From assembly GCA_002483285.1 (NCBI GenBank), contig DLHP01000003.1:49745-60758 (forward strand): DNA of 11,014 nucleotides, written 5' to 3'. The DNA comes from Flavobacterium sp. UBA7665. Its GTDB lineage: Bacteria; Bacteroidota; Bacteroidia; Flavobacteriales; Flavobacteriaceae. This document shows positions 5,277 to 11,014 of this stretch, in pieces. The notes beneath the pieces are model-generated. The model saw only the letters and a list, made by a program, of their open reading frames with translations, made no database searches and had not been told where the DNA came from. The translations under genes and the position numbers were made by a program. Numbering within the stretch: the stretch's first letter is position 1; each line of letters begins with the position of its first letter.

Positions 5277-7697
5277 CTATCTCAGGCTTGCACCGAGTTC
5301 GGTCGCGAAATTCTTCTGCAGTTTGTTCATGACTTTGTCGATCTGCTCATCGGTGAGCGTCTTGGCATTGTCCTGGATGGTAAAACTTACCGCATATGAT
5401 TTCTTGCCTACGGGAAGGTTTTTTCCTAAATAAACGTCGAACAAACGGATGTCCTTGAGCAATGACTTTTCGGTCTGCCGTGCGATTTTGTAGATGGCAT
5501 CAAAAGCCACATTTTCATCGAGCAGCAACGCCAAATCCCTTCTAACTTCAGGATATTTTGGGATTTCAGCAAATTTGATTTTGTTCGAGACCAGTTTAAG
5601 CGCGATGTTCCAGTTGAAATCGGCAAACAACACTTCCTGCTTGATATCGAAATGTTTGAGGATCGATTTTTTCACGGTACCATATTCTACCAACAATTCT
5701 TCGCCTGCAAACAAGGCGACACCTTCTGCAAATACATCCGATTGCACGGGTTGCGTCCTTACTTTTTCAAGGCCGAGGCGCGAAAGTATCGCATCGATAT
5801 AGCCCTTGAACAGGAAAAATCCCGATGGCTTGGCGGCGTCAATCCAACTTTCGTCGTTGCGATTGCCGCTTACAAACAAGGTCAGGTGTTTGTTTTCGGT
5901 AAAGTCCGACCCGAATTTGTGATACGACTTGCCAAATTCAAACAATTTCAAGTCCGAATTCCTGCGGTTGATGTTGTACGAAACGGCTTCCAACCCAGAA
6001 AACAATAGCGATTGGCGCATCACCGACAGATCATTGCTGAGCGGGTTGAGCATCGCTACATTATTTTCTTCCTGAAGCATATTGGTCAGCGCGATGTACT
6101 CGGGCGAGGTCAGCGAATTGGCCATCATCTCGTGGAAACCCTGTGAATTGAGCTGGTTGCCCACGATATTCTGTACTTTGTAATCTTCGGTACGCGATGA
6201 ATTCGATACCGTAGCGTTGAGTTTTTTGGTGAAGCTGATGTTGTTGTAGCCATACACACGCAGGATTTCCTCGATCACGTCGATTTCACGCTGCACGTCT
6301 ACGCGATAGGCGGGAATGGTGAGTCCCAAACCGGCATCGGTAACGCTGTTGACTTTGATGTCGAGGCTCGCCAAAATCTTCTTGATGATTTCCTTGGACA
6401 ATTCCTGGCCGATGAGTTTGGCCGTTTTGGCAAAATTCAAAAACACCGGGAAATCCTCAATTTTCTTAGGATAAATGTCAATCACGTCCGACGTAATTTC
6501 GCCACCTGCAACTTCCTGGATCAGCAAAGCCGCGCGTTTGAGCGCATATTCGGTAATCGTCGGGTCGATGCCGCGTTCAAAACGAAACGACGCATCGGTA
6601 CTCAAACTGTGTCTTTTGGCCGTCTTGCGGATGCTGACTGGGTTGAAATACGCGCTCTCGAGGAAAATGTTCGTCGTATTTTCGGTCACGCCCGAATTTT
6701 TCCCGCCAAAAACCCCTGCAATACACATGGGTCCGTTGTTGTCGCAGATCATCAGATCTTCTTCGTGTAAGGTACGCTCTATATCGTCGAGCGTGGTGAA
6801 TTTGGTTCCGGCCGGCAAGGTTTTAATCGTGACTTTTCCGGTGATTTTAGAAGCATCGAAAGCGTGCAGCGGTTGGCCGAGTTCATGCAGCACATAATTA
6901 GTTACATCGACTATGTTGTTCTTTGGATTGAGTCCGATAGACTTCAGGCGGTTCTGCAACCATTCGGGCGACGGTTTTACCTTAACGCCAGAAATCGTGA
7001 CACCACAATACCTTGGTGCGAGTTTAGAATCCTTGACATCCACATCAATTTTGAGCGTGCGTTTGTCAATCCTGAAATTACTCACCGATGGCGTAATCAG
7101 TTCAGTATTCACACCACTTTGAATGAGTCCGGCGCGCAAATCACGTGCGGTTCCCAAATGGCTCATCGCGTCGGCGCGGTTGGGAGTGAGGCCAATCTCG
7201 AATATTTCGTCATTCTCTATCTTGAAAACTTTGGCGACCGCGGTTCCTGGTTTTAGGTTGGCATCGAGCACCATGATGCCGTCGTGGCTTTCGCCAAGCC
7301 CAAGTTCGTCTTCGGCGCAAATCATGCCGTTGCTTTCCTCATCGCGAATCTTGCCCTTTTTTATCGTAAACGGATTCCCGTCTTTATCATACAATACGCT
7401 GCCGATGGTGGCCACCGGCACTTTTTGCCCCGCCGCGACATTGGCTGCGCCGCATACAATCTGTACCGGAACGCCGTCGCCCAAATCTACGGTAGTTACC
7501 TTGAGACGGTCGGCATTGGGGTGTTTTACGCAAGTCAAAACATGGCCAACGACTATGCCTTCTAGCCCGCCTTTGACCGATTGGTATTTTTCAACGATTT
7601 CTACCTCCAAACCAAGATCGGTAAGCAGTGCAGCGATTTCGTCAGATTTCCAGTCGATTTTTAAGAATTGTTTTAACCAGTTGTAAGAGATTTTCAT
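5277..7697 (-). CDS. pheT: Phenylalanyl-tRNA synthetase beta subunit
   Basis: The 806-residue product is a full-length bacterial PheT. In order: N-terminal MKISYNWLKQFL; an EMAP-type tRNA-binding domain (about 40-150) with HPNADRL (59-65) and VCGAANV (81-87); IGLTPNRAD (168-176); the B3/B4 region that in the family holds the editing site, with HELGQPLHAFD (271-281) and HSLSTDASFRFERGIDP (363-379); the B5 domain and core with PAYRVDV and EIDVIEEILRVYGYNN (462-486); and a C-terminal anticodon-binding FDX-ACB domain (about 711-806). With PheS, encoded elsewhere, it forms the alpha2-beta2 enzyme that charges tRNA-Phe in the cytoplasm. The ATG at 7697 is chosen over a frame reaching to 7775, since the family begins MKISYNWL and the extension contains the promoter. 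Confidence 0.98.
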   Translation of the reverse strand: MKISYNWLKQFLKIDWKSDEIAALLTDLGLEVEIVEKYQSVKGGLEGIVVGHVLTCVKHPNADRLKVTTVDLGDGVPVQIVCGAANVAAGQKVPVATIGSVLYDKDGNPFTIKKGKIRDEESNGMICAEDELGLGESHDGIMVLDANLKPGTAVAKVFKIENDEIFEIGLTPNRADAMSHLGTARDLRAGLIQSGVNTELITPSVSNFRIDKRTLKIDVDVKDSKLAPRYCGVTISGVKVKPSPEWLQNRLKSIGLNPKNNIVDVTNYVLHELGQPLHAFDASKITGKVTIKTLPAGTKFTTLDDIERTLHEEDLMICDNNGPMCIAGVFGGKNSGVTENTTNIFLESAYFNPVSIRKTAKRHSLSTDASFRFERGIDPTITEYALKRAALLIQEVAGGEITSDVIDIYPKKIEDFPVFLNFAKTAKLIGQELSKEIIKKILASLDIKVNSVTDAGLGLTIPAYRVDVQREIDVIEEILRVYGYNNISFTKKLNATVSNSSRTEDYKVQNIVGNQLNSQGFHEMMANSLTSPEYIALTNMLQEENNVAMLNPLSNDLSVMRQSLLFSGLEAVSYNINRRNSDLKLFEFGKSYHKFGSDFTENKHLTLFVSGNRNDESWIDAAKPSGFFLFKGYIDAILSRLGLEKVRTQPVQSDVFAEGVALFAGEELLVEYGTVKKSILKHFDIKQEVLFADFNWNIALKLVSNKIKFAEIPKYPEVRRDLALLLDENVAFDAIYKIARQTEKSLLKDIRLFDVYLGKNLPVGKKSYAVSFTIQDNAKTLTDEQIDKVMNKLQKNFATELGASLR

Positions 7698-7718
7698 TTC
7701 AAATTTTTTAATGCGGCG

Positions 7719-7753
7719 CAAAGATAATAATTGTCGCGAAAGGAAACGGCAAA
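7719..7753 (-). promoter_or_regulatory. Promoter of pheT
   Basis: Minus strand: TTTG (7753-7750), 23 bp spacer, TATCTTTG (7726-7719). Transcription would start near 7712, giving a leader of about 15 bases. The leader is too short for a T-box or a Phe leader-peptide attenuator, and none is seen. Confidence 0.6.
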
Positions 7754-7782
7754 TCCCACCATGAAAAATCGACAAAATACAC

Positions 7783-7818
7783 TGGCTAATATTGTAAAAA
7801 TTGTGGCCAATACTGTAA
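7783..7818. promoter_or_regulatory. Two 15-bp direct repeats with 21-bp period: probable regulator binding site
   Basis: TGGCTAATATTGTAA (7783-7797) and TGGCCAATACTGTAA (7804-7818) match at 13 of 15 positions and differ only by C/T changes. Their 21-bp spacing is two helical turns, so both would face the same side of the DNA, as with AraC-type or LytTR-type regulators. The second copy ends 22 bp before the -7 box of the disordered-protein gene, covering the place of its missing -33 element; the site is about 30 bp upstream of the pheT -33 box. Confidence 0.5.
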
Positions 7819-7840
7819 TGTAATTAGAGGCCCAGGCCGA

Positions 7841-7848
7841 TAGCTTTG
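7841..7848 (+). promoter_or_regulatory. -7 box for the 105-residue protein gene
   Basis: TAGCTTTG is a full match to TAnnTTTG, 22 bases before the ATG at 7871. No TTG lies at the right distance upstream, where the direct repeats are found instead, which fits a promoter that depends on an activator. Confidence 0.45.
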
Positions 7849-7870
7849 TGAAAACCAAAAATAAACCACT

Positions 7871-8188
7871 ATGGAATCCAAAGGAAGAACACCAGAGCAT
7901 AATGCCAACGAGCAAGGCTACAAAGTAACCGGCGACGGCAACGTACCCAACGAGGCTGCGTCACCGGGCAATCGTTCGTTCGACGAAAACCCGCATAGCA
8001 TCACACCAAAGTCGGCCCAAGACATTCCGGGAACCGAGTTCAATACCGGTGATAAAGCTTTCCATGACAGCAGCAACGACAATTTCGTCAAAACTGTTTC
8101 AAACCACCACCATGCCAAGCCGGCTGAGAATTCCGATTTGAACCGTCATGTTAACATGAGCTATAAAACACCCGACGGCGACCGTTAA
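7871..8188 (+). CDS. Hypothetical 105-residue hydrophilic, probably disordered protein
   Basis: I do not recognise a family. The product has no cysteine or tryptophan, only one leucine, no signal peptide and no hydrophobic stretch, and is rich in Asn, Asp, Gly, Pro, Ser, His and charged residues, as expected of an intrinsically disordered cytoplasmic protein. Visible features are NANEQGYKVTGDGNVPNEAA (11-30), a PGTEFNTGDKAFHDSSNDNF block (53-72), an HHH run (79-81) and the charged end KTPDGDR. That it is a real gene is supported by a TAnnTTTG box 22 bases before the ATG and a good terminator 28 bases after the stop. It is monocistronic. Such proteins are often stress-related hydrophilins, but this is only a guess from composition. 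Confidence 0.7.
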   Translation: MESKGRTPEHNANEQGYKVTGDGNVPNEAASPGNRSFDENPHSITPKSAQDIPGTEFNTGDKAFHDSSNDNFVKTVSNHHHAKPAENSDLNRHVNMSYKTPDGDR

Positions 8189-8216
8189 GAATCGCTTATT
8201 TTTTTACCACTAAAAT

Positions 8217-8265
8217 TGCCGATGCCGTAACAAACAACCGTTAAAATTACAGCATTGGCATTTTT
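8217..8265 (+). terminator. Rho-independent terminator after the 105-residue protein gene
   Basis: TGCCGATGCCGTAA (8217-8230) pairs with TTACAGCATTGGCA (8247-8260), a 14-bp stem with one G-U pair and one C-A mismatch, followed at once by TTTTT. It isolates the gene from the downstream dehydrogenase. Confidence 0.75.
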
Positions 8266-8313
8266 ATGCTATCAACTGAACAAATTGTGCTACTCTAATG
8301 TTTTGGCTGCGAG

Positions 8314-8321
8314 TAAATTTG
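8314..8321 (+). promoter_or_regulatory. -7 box for the aldehyde dehydrogenase gene
   Basis: TAAATTTG is a full TAnnTTTG match 25 bases before the ATG at 8346. The nearest TTG candidates upstream (8285 and the TTTTG at 8301) are too far or too near, so the -33 element is unclear and regulation by an activator is possible. Confidence 0.4.
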
Positions 8322-8345
8322 AATCGAACCAAAAACTATTTTAAA

Positions 8346-9851
8346 ATGAGTAACATCGCACAAAGGCCTGAATTTAAGGCACAATATGACAACTACATTG
8401 GTGGCAAATTCGTGGCGCCGGTAGGAGGAGAATATTTTGAAAACATTTCCCCGATAGACGGAAAAGTCTACACCAAAGCCGCACGCTCCGGCAAAGCAGA
8501 CATTGACTTGGCACTCGACGCCGCACAAGAAGCTTTCAAAAACTGGGGAAAAACATCAGCCGCTTACAGAAGCGGCGTGCTCAATAAAATCGCAGACAAG
8601 ATCGAAGCCAACCTCGAATACATGGCCGTCGTAGAAGCCATCGAAAACGGCAAAGCCATCCGCGAAACCCGTGCCGCCGATCTGCCGTTGGTCATCGACC
8701 ATTTCCGCTATTTCGCGGGCGTAATCCGCGCCGAAGAAGGTAGCATTTCAGAACACGATGAAAATACCGTTTCGATTTGTATGATCGAGCCGCTGGGAGT
8801 GGTAGGTCAAATTATCCCGTGGAATTTCCCGTTGCTTATGGCCACCTGGAAAATCGCACCGGCACTCGCCGCCGGAAATTGCTGTGTGGTGAAACCGGCC
8901 GAACAAACACCAACTTCGATTATCGTCCTCATGGAACTTATAGGCGACTTGTTACCGCCGGGCGTTTTGAACATCGTCACCGGATTTGGCCCTGAAGCCG
9001 GCAAACCACTCGCGCAATCAGAGAAAATCGCCAAGGTATCGTTTACCGGAGAAACCACGACAGGGCGACTCATCATGCAATACGCTTCAGAAAACTTGAT
9101 TCCTGTAACGATGGAACTCGGCGGGAAATCCCCAAATATTTTCTTTTCCTCGGTCGCCGATGCCGACGACGCTTTTTTTGACAAAGCCGTCGAAGGTGCC
9201 GTCATGTTCGCGCTCAACCAAGGCGAAGTTTGTACCTGTCCGTCAAGGATTTTGGTACAGGAAGACATCTACGACAAATTCATGTCACGCGTTATCGAGC
9301 GTACCAAAGCCATTAAAACCGGGCATCCGCTTGACGGTAGCGTGATGATGGGCGCACAGGCCTCCAACGACCAGTACGAGAAAATCCAGTCTTATCTTAA
9401 AATCGGTAAGGAAGAAGGTGCCCAAGTGTTAACCGGCGGCGACATCAACCAAATGGAAGGCGAAATTGCAGGCGGTTACTACATCCAACCCACCATTTTC
9501 AAAGGACACAACAAAATGCGCATTTTCCGGGAAGAGATTTTTGGGCCGGTGACCTGTGTGACCACGTTTAAAACCGTCGAGGAAGCGATTGAAATTGCCA
9601 ACGATACCATGTACGGACTCGGAGCTGGCGTCTGGACCCGCGACGCGCATGAATTGTATCAGGTGCCGCGCGCCATCAAAGCCGGACGTGTTTGGGTCAA
9701 TAATTACCACGCGTATCCCGCGCATGCGCCGTTTGGAGGTTACAAAAAATCAGGGTTTGGTCGCGAGAACCACAAGATGATGCTCGACCATTACCGCCAA
9801 ACCAAGAACATGCTGATTTCTTACGACAAAAACAAGTTGGGTTTCTTTTAA
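8346..9851 (+). CDS. NAD(P)-dependent aldehyde dehydrogenase (acetaldehyde dehydrogenase / ExaC-AldB type)
   Basis: The 501-residue protein is a complete ALDH-superfamily enzyme that oxidises an aldehyde to the acid in the cytoplasm. Seen directly: PWNFP (158-162, oxyanion-hole N160), K183 in the cofactor pocket (VVKPAEQTP), FTGETTTGR (233-241, Rossmann turn), the general base E257 in MELGGKSPN, the nucleophile C296 in NQGEVCTCPSR, and EEIFGPV (396-402). The NQGEVCTCPSR form, with a second cysteine two residues after the nucleophile, is typical of the acetaldehyde/ExaC-AldB group that travels with DUF779, whose gene is in fact about 500 bp downstream. The substrate is probably a short aliphatic aldehyde. 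The ATG at 8346 (MSNIAQRPEF) is chosen over an open frame reaching to 8298, because the extension would contain the -7 box. Confidence 0.95.
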   Translation: MSNIAQRPEFKAQYDNYIGGKFVAPVGGEYFENISPIDGKVYTKAARSGKADIDLALDAAQEAFKNWGKTSAAYRSGVLNKIADKIEANLEYMAVVEAIENGKAIRETRAADLPLVIDHFRYFAGVIRAEEGSISEHDENTVSICMIEPLGVVGQIIPWNFPLLMATWKIAPALAAGNCCVVKPAEQTPTSIIVLMELIGDLLPPGVLNIVTGFGPEAGKPLAQSEKIAKVSFTGETTTGRLIMQYASENLIPVTMELGGKSPNIFFSSVADADDAFFDKAVEGAVMFALNQGEVCTCPSRILVQEDIYDKFMSRVIERTKAIKTGHPLDGSVMMGAQASNDQYEKIQSYLKIGKEEGAQVLTGGDINQMEGEIAGGYYIQPTIFKGHNKMRIFREEIFGPVTCVTTFKTVEEAIEIANDTMYGLGAGVWTRDAHELYQVPRAIKAGRVWVNNYHAYPAHAPFGGYKKSGFGRENHKMMLDHYRQTKNMLISYDKNKLGFF

Positions 9852-9873
9852 TAGTAAATTTTTTGGTTAGTAG

Positions 9874-9904
9874 AACCTGGCGGTGCTCTTGGCTGCCGGG
9901 TTTT
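9874..9904 (+). terminator. Rho-independent terminator after the aldehyde dehydrogenase gene
   Basis: AACCTGGCGG (9874-9883) pairs with CTGCCGGGTT (9893-9902) over 10 bp, two of them G-U, with a 9-base loop, followed by a T-rich tail (TTTTGCTTTTTG). It lies 23 bases after the stop and would end transcription before DUF779. Confidence 0.8.
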
Positions 9905-10348
9905 GCTTTTTGTTTGTTTTCCTTGAAATTAACAGTTGGTGGGGTTTTTCTGCTTTGAGGTTTGTGTAGAAATTCCTAGATTTCCTTCAGGGAAGGGGCA
10001 ATTACGTCCCTAAAAATTTATGAAATACCCGAGATGCAGAAAATCTGGATATATTCAAAAAGAATCGAAAGACATTATTTTTTATTCTGAAGCCGGGAAC
10101 CTGCTGTTCGTTAACCCTAGTGAAGAGAACTGACGAAGCAGCTTTTGTCGGCCAAAGAAGCCGAAAAAAACGATGCCATTTCCATCAGGTGTAGGGCATC
10201 TGGGTCAGTTTAATATTGAGCATTCCTTGATTGGCATCCAAGCTTTAAAAAAGGTTGAATTAATGTTGACCCGAACGCTAGCAAACTGGCGCAGCAATGT
10301 TGAATTTTGAAGTTTCAGGAACACTATTTCCACCTTAAACCACAGACT
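9905..10348. other. Gene-free spacer between aldehyde dehydrogenase and DUF779, possible decayed coding remnant
   Basis: No convincing gene is found in these 444 bases. A 37-codon ATG frame runs from 10020 to 10133 (begins MKYPRCRKSG, ends PSEEN). Where it stops, another frame reads on as ELTKQLLSAKEAEKNDAISI, so one shifted base could join them; this may be a remnant of a lost gene or chance. A weak hairpin is possible around 10099-10142. Near the DUF779 start, GAATTTTG (10302-10309) is one base off a TAnnTTTG box, without a good -33. Confidence 0.4.
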
Positions 10349-10723
10349 ATGACACCAAGAGTCCTTATAACACCCGAAGCAGCCGAATTAATCGCGATGC
10401 TCCAATCCAAATTCGGTGCGCTCATGTTCCACCAAAGCGGCGGTTGCTGCGATGGTTCGCAACCCATGTGTTTTGAAAAAGGCGATTTCAAGCTCGGCCA
10501 AAGCGATGTCTGTCTCGGCACAATTGAGGGTTGTGAGTTCTGGATGAGCAAAGACCAATTTGAATATTGGCAGCACACGCAATTAATCATCCATGTGATG
10601 GAAGGCCGCGGTTCGAGTTTTTCAATAGAAATTCCTTATGGTAAAAGGTTTTTGACGCAGTCGCGGATGTTTGTGTTGGAGGAAGTTGAGGATTTGGAAC
10701 CTTTGCGGTTCCATAACGACTAA
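10349..10723 (+). CDS. DUF779 domain-containing protein, partner of aldehyde dehydrogenase
   Basis: The 124-residue protein is a full-length DUF779 member. It begins MTPRVLITPEAAELIAML and has the conserved HQSGGCCDGSQPMC (28-41) with a vicinal cysteine pair C33-C34 and C41, then GTIEGCEFWMSKDQFEYWQHTQ and a GRGSSFSIEIP strand near the end. The His/Cys cluster suggests metal or redox chemistry, but the function is not established; a role in maturing or protecting the active-site cysteine of the dehydrogenase is often suspected from gene neighbourhood. In many genomes it lies immediately downstream of an ExaC/AldB-type dehydrogenase; here about 500 bp and a terminator intervene. The ATG at 10349 fits the family; an open frame to 10307 adds residues not typical of it. 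Confidence 0.92.
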   Translation: MTPRVLITPEAAELIAMLQSKFGALMFHQSGGCCDGSQPMCFEKGDFKLGQSDVCLGTIEGCEFWMSKDQFEYWQHTQLIIHVMEGRGSSFSIEIPYGKRFLTQSRMFVLEEVEDLEPLRFHND

Positions 10724-11014
10724 ATTTTCTTTTGCCAAGCCGCAAATCGAAGATTCACCGAACACCGCTAACAAATATTAGGGGAGTGAGGTAAAAGAAA
10801 CAAAAAGGCTTTTCTTTTGTCTTGATACAAAAGAAACAAAAAATCAATGGCCTCCGGATAAAAAGCTAAAAACTACCTCGCAAAAGCGGGCGCTTGCTGA
10901 GCCGTTCGCCTTACAGACTCTCTCTTAACGCTTCGCGCTGCCGCTTTTTCTCGTTGTTTTTCACGCTTTTTCCCCGAATGGCCAACCAAATAGGAAGTGT
11001 TTATTTTATTTTTC
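10724..11014. repeat. Gene-free end region with hairpin and direct repeats, probable dispersed Bacteroidota repeat
   Basis: No ORF of note lies in these 291 bases. A perfect 10-bp stem, TTTCTTTTGT (10811-10820) with ACAAAAGAAA (10827-10836) around the loop CTTGAT, is nested between two copies of AAAAGAAACAAAAA (10793-10806 and 10829-10842; the second overlaps the stem). From memory, strings of this kind (TTTTGTCTTGATACAAAAG...) recur widely in flavobacterial intergenic DNA. A smaller hairpin AAGCG-GG-CGCTT follows near 10883-10894. The rest is T- and C-rich with no clear signal. Confidence 0.5.

Noticed and set aside
5264..5281. GATAGT/ACTATC hairpin at the pheT stop as a terminator
   Set aside because: The stem is 6 A/T-rich base pairs, overlaps the stop codon and lacks a proper T tract.
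7123..7686. Long plus-strand ORF of 187 codons within pheT
   Set aside because: It is antisense to highly conserved PheT domains and its translation is serine/threonine/proline-rich with no recognisable domain.
7783..7840. Sigma-54 promoter (GG...GC) upstream of the 105-residue protein gene
   Set aside because: GG is present in TGGCC, but no GC occurs at the required distance, while a TAnnTTTG box fits.
8807..9268. Minus-strand ORF of 153 codons within the aldehyde dehydrogenase gene
   Set aside because: It lies opposite the catalytic region of a clear ALDH and shows no independent motif.
3507..10140. The 14-base match GAACTGACGAAGCA at 3507 and 10127 as proof of a repeat family
   Set aside because: One 14-mer match within 11 kb on the same strand is expected about 0.2 times by chance, so by itself it proves nothing; it is only mentioned as support to be tested.

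Overview
The window looks like a chromosomal stretch of a member of the Bacteroidota, most likely Flavobacteriaceae. The reasons are promoters with the TTG...TAnnTTTG architecture in front of several genes, A/T-rich leaders without Shine-Dalgarno sequences, a pheT that is not next to pheS, and protein families common in flavobacteria (pRiA4b ORF-3-like protein, orphan four-helix-bundle S23-like protein, HPP protein, DUF779). The assignment rests on sequence features and memory of the families, not on a search.

Layout. Bases 1-480 hold a four-helix-bundle gene (23S rRNA intervening-sequence protein family) between two blocks of tandem 8-bp repeats in opposite orientation, like a small IVS-type element. 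It abuts the stop codon of a pRiA4b ORF-3-family gene (480-1028). Bases 1108-2986 are a tight two-gene operon: a CLC anion channel/transporter followed one base later by an HPP membrane protein. Next, all on the minus strand, come a glyoxalase-fold (VOC) protein, a small exported protein with several histidines, an OpgC-like acyltransferase and pheT (phenylalanyl-tRNA synthetase beta subunit).

At about 7700 the direction switches. The pheT promoter and a 105-residue disordered-protein gene diverge from a 173-bp region that contains two 15-bp direct repeats 21 bp apart, a probable regulator site. After a terminator comes an NAD(P)-dependent aldehyde dehydrogenase of the acetaldehyde/ExaC type, its own terminator, roughly 445 bp with no convincing gene, and then a DUF779 gene, the usual genomic partner of this dehydrogenase. 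The last 290 bp have no gene and carry a hairpin with flanking direct repeats, resembling a dispersed Bacteroidota repeat.

How the parts relate. CLC and HPP probably act together in anion movement across the inner membrane. The dehydrogenase and DUF779 protein probably serve one aldehyde oxidation function, although here they are separated. The others are mostly single housekeeping or hypothetical genes. No complete new multi-gene system is evident. The most unusual items are the repeat-flanked four-helix-bundle gene, the channel-like residues in the CLC protein, and the two-turn direct repeat next to the disordered-protein gene.
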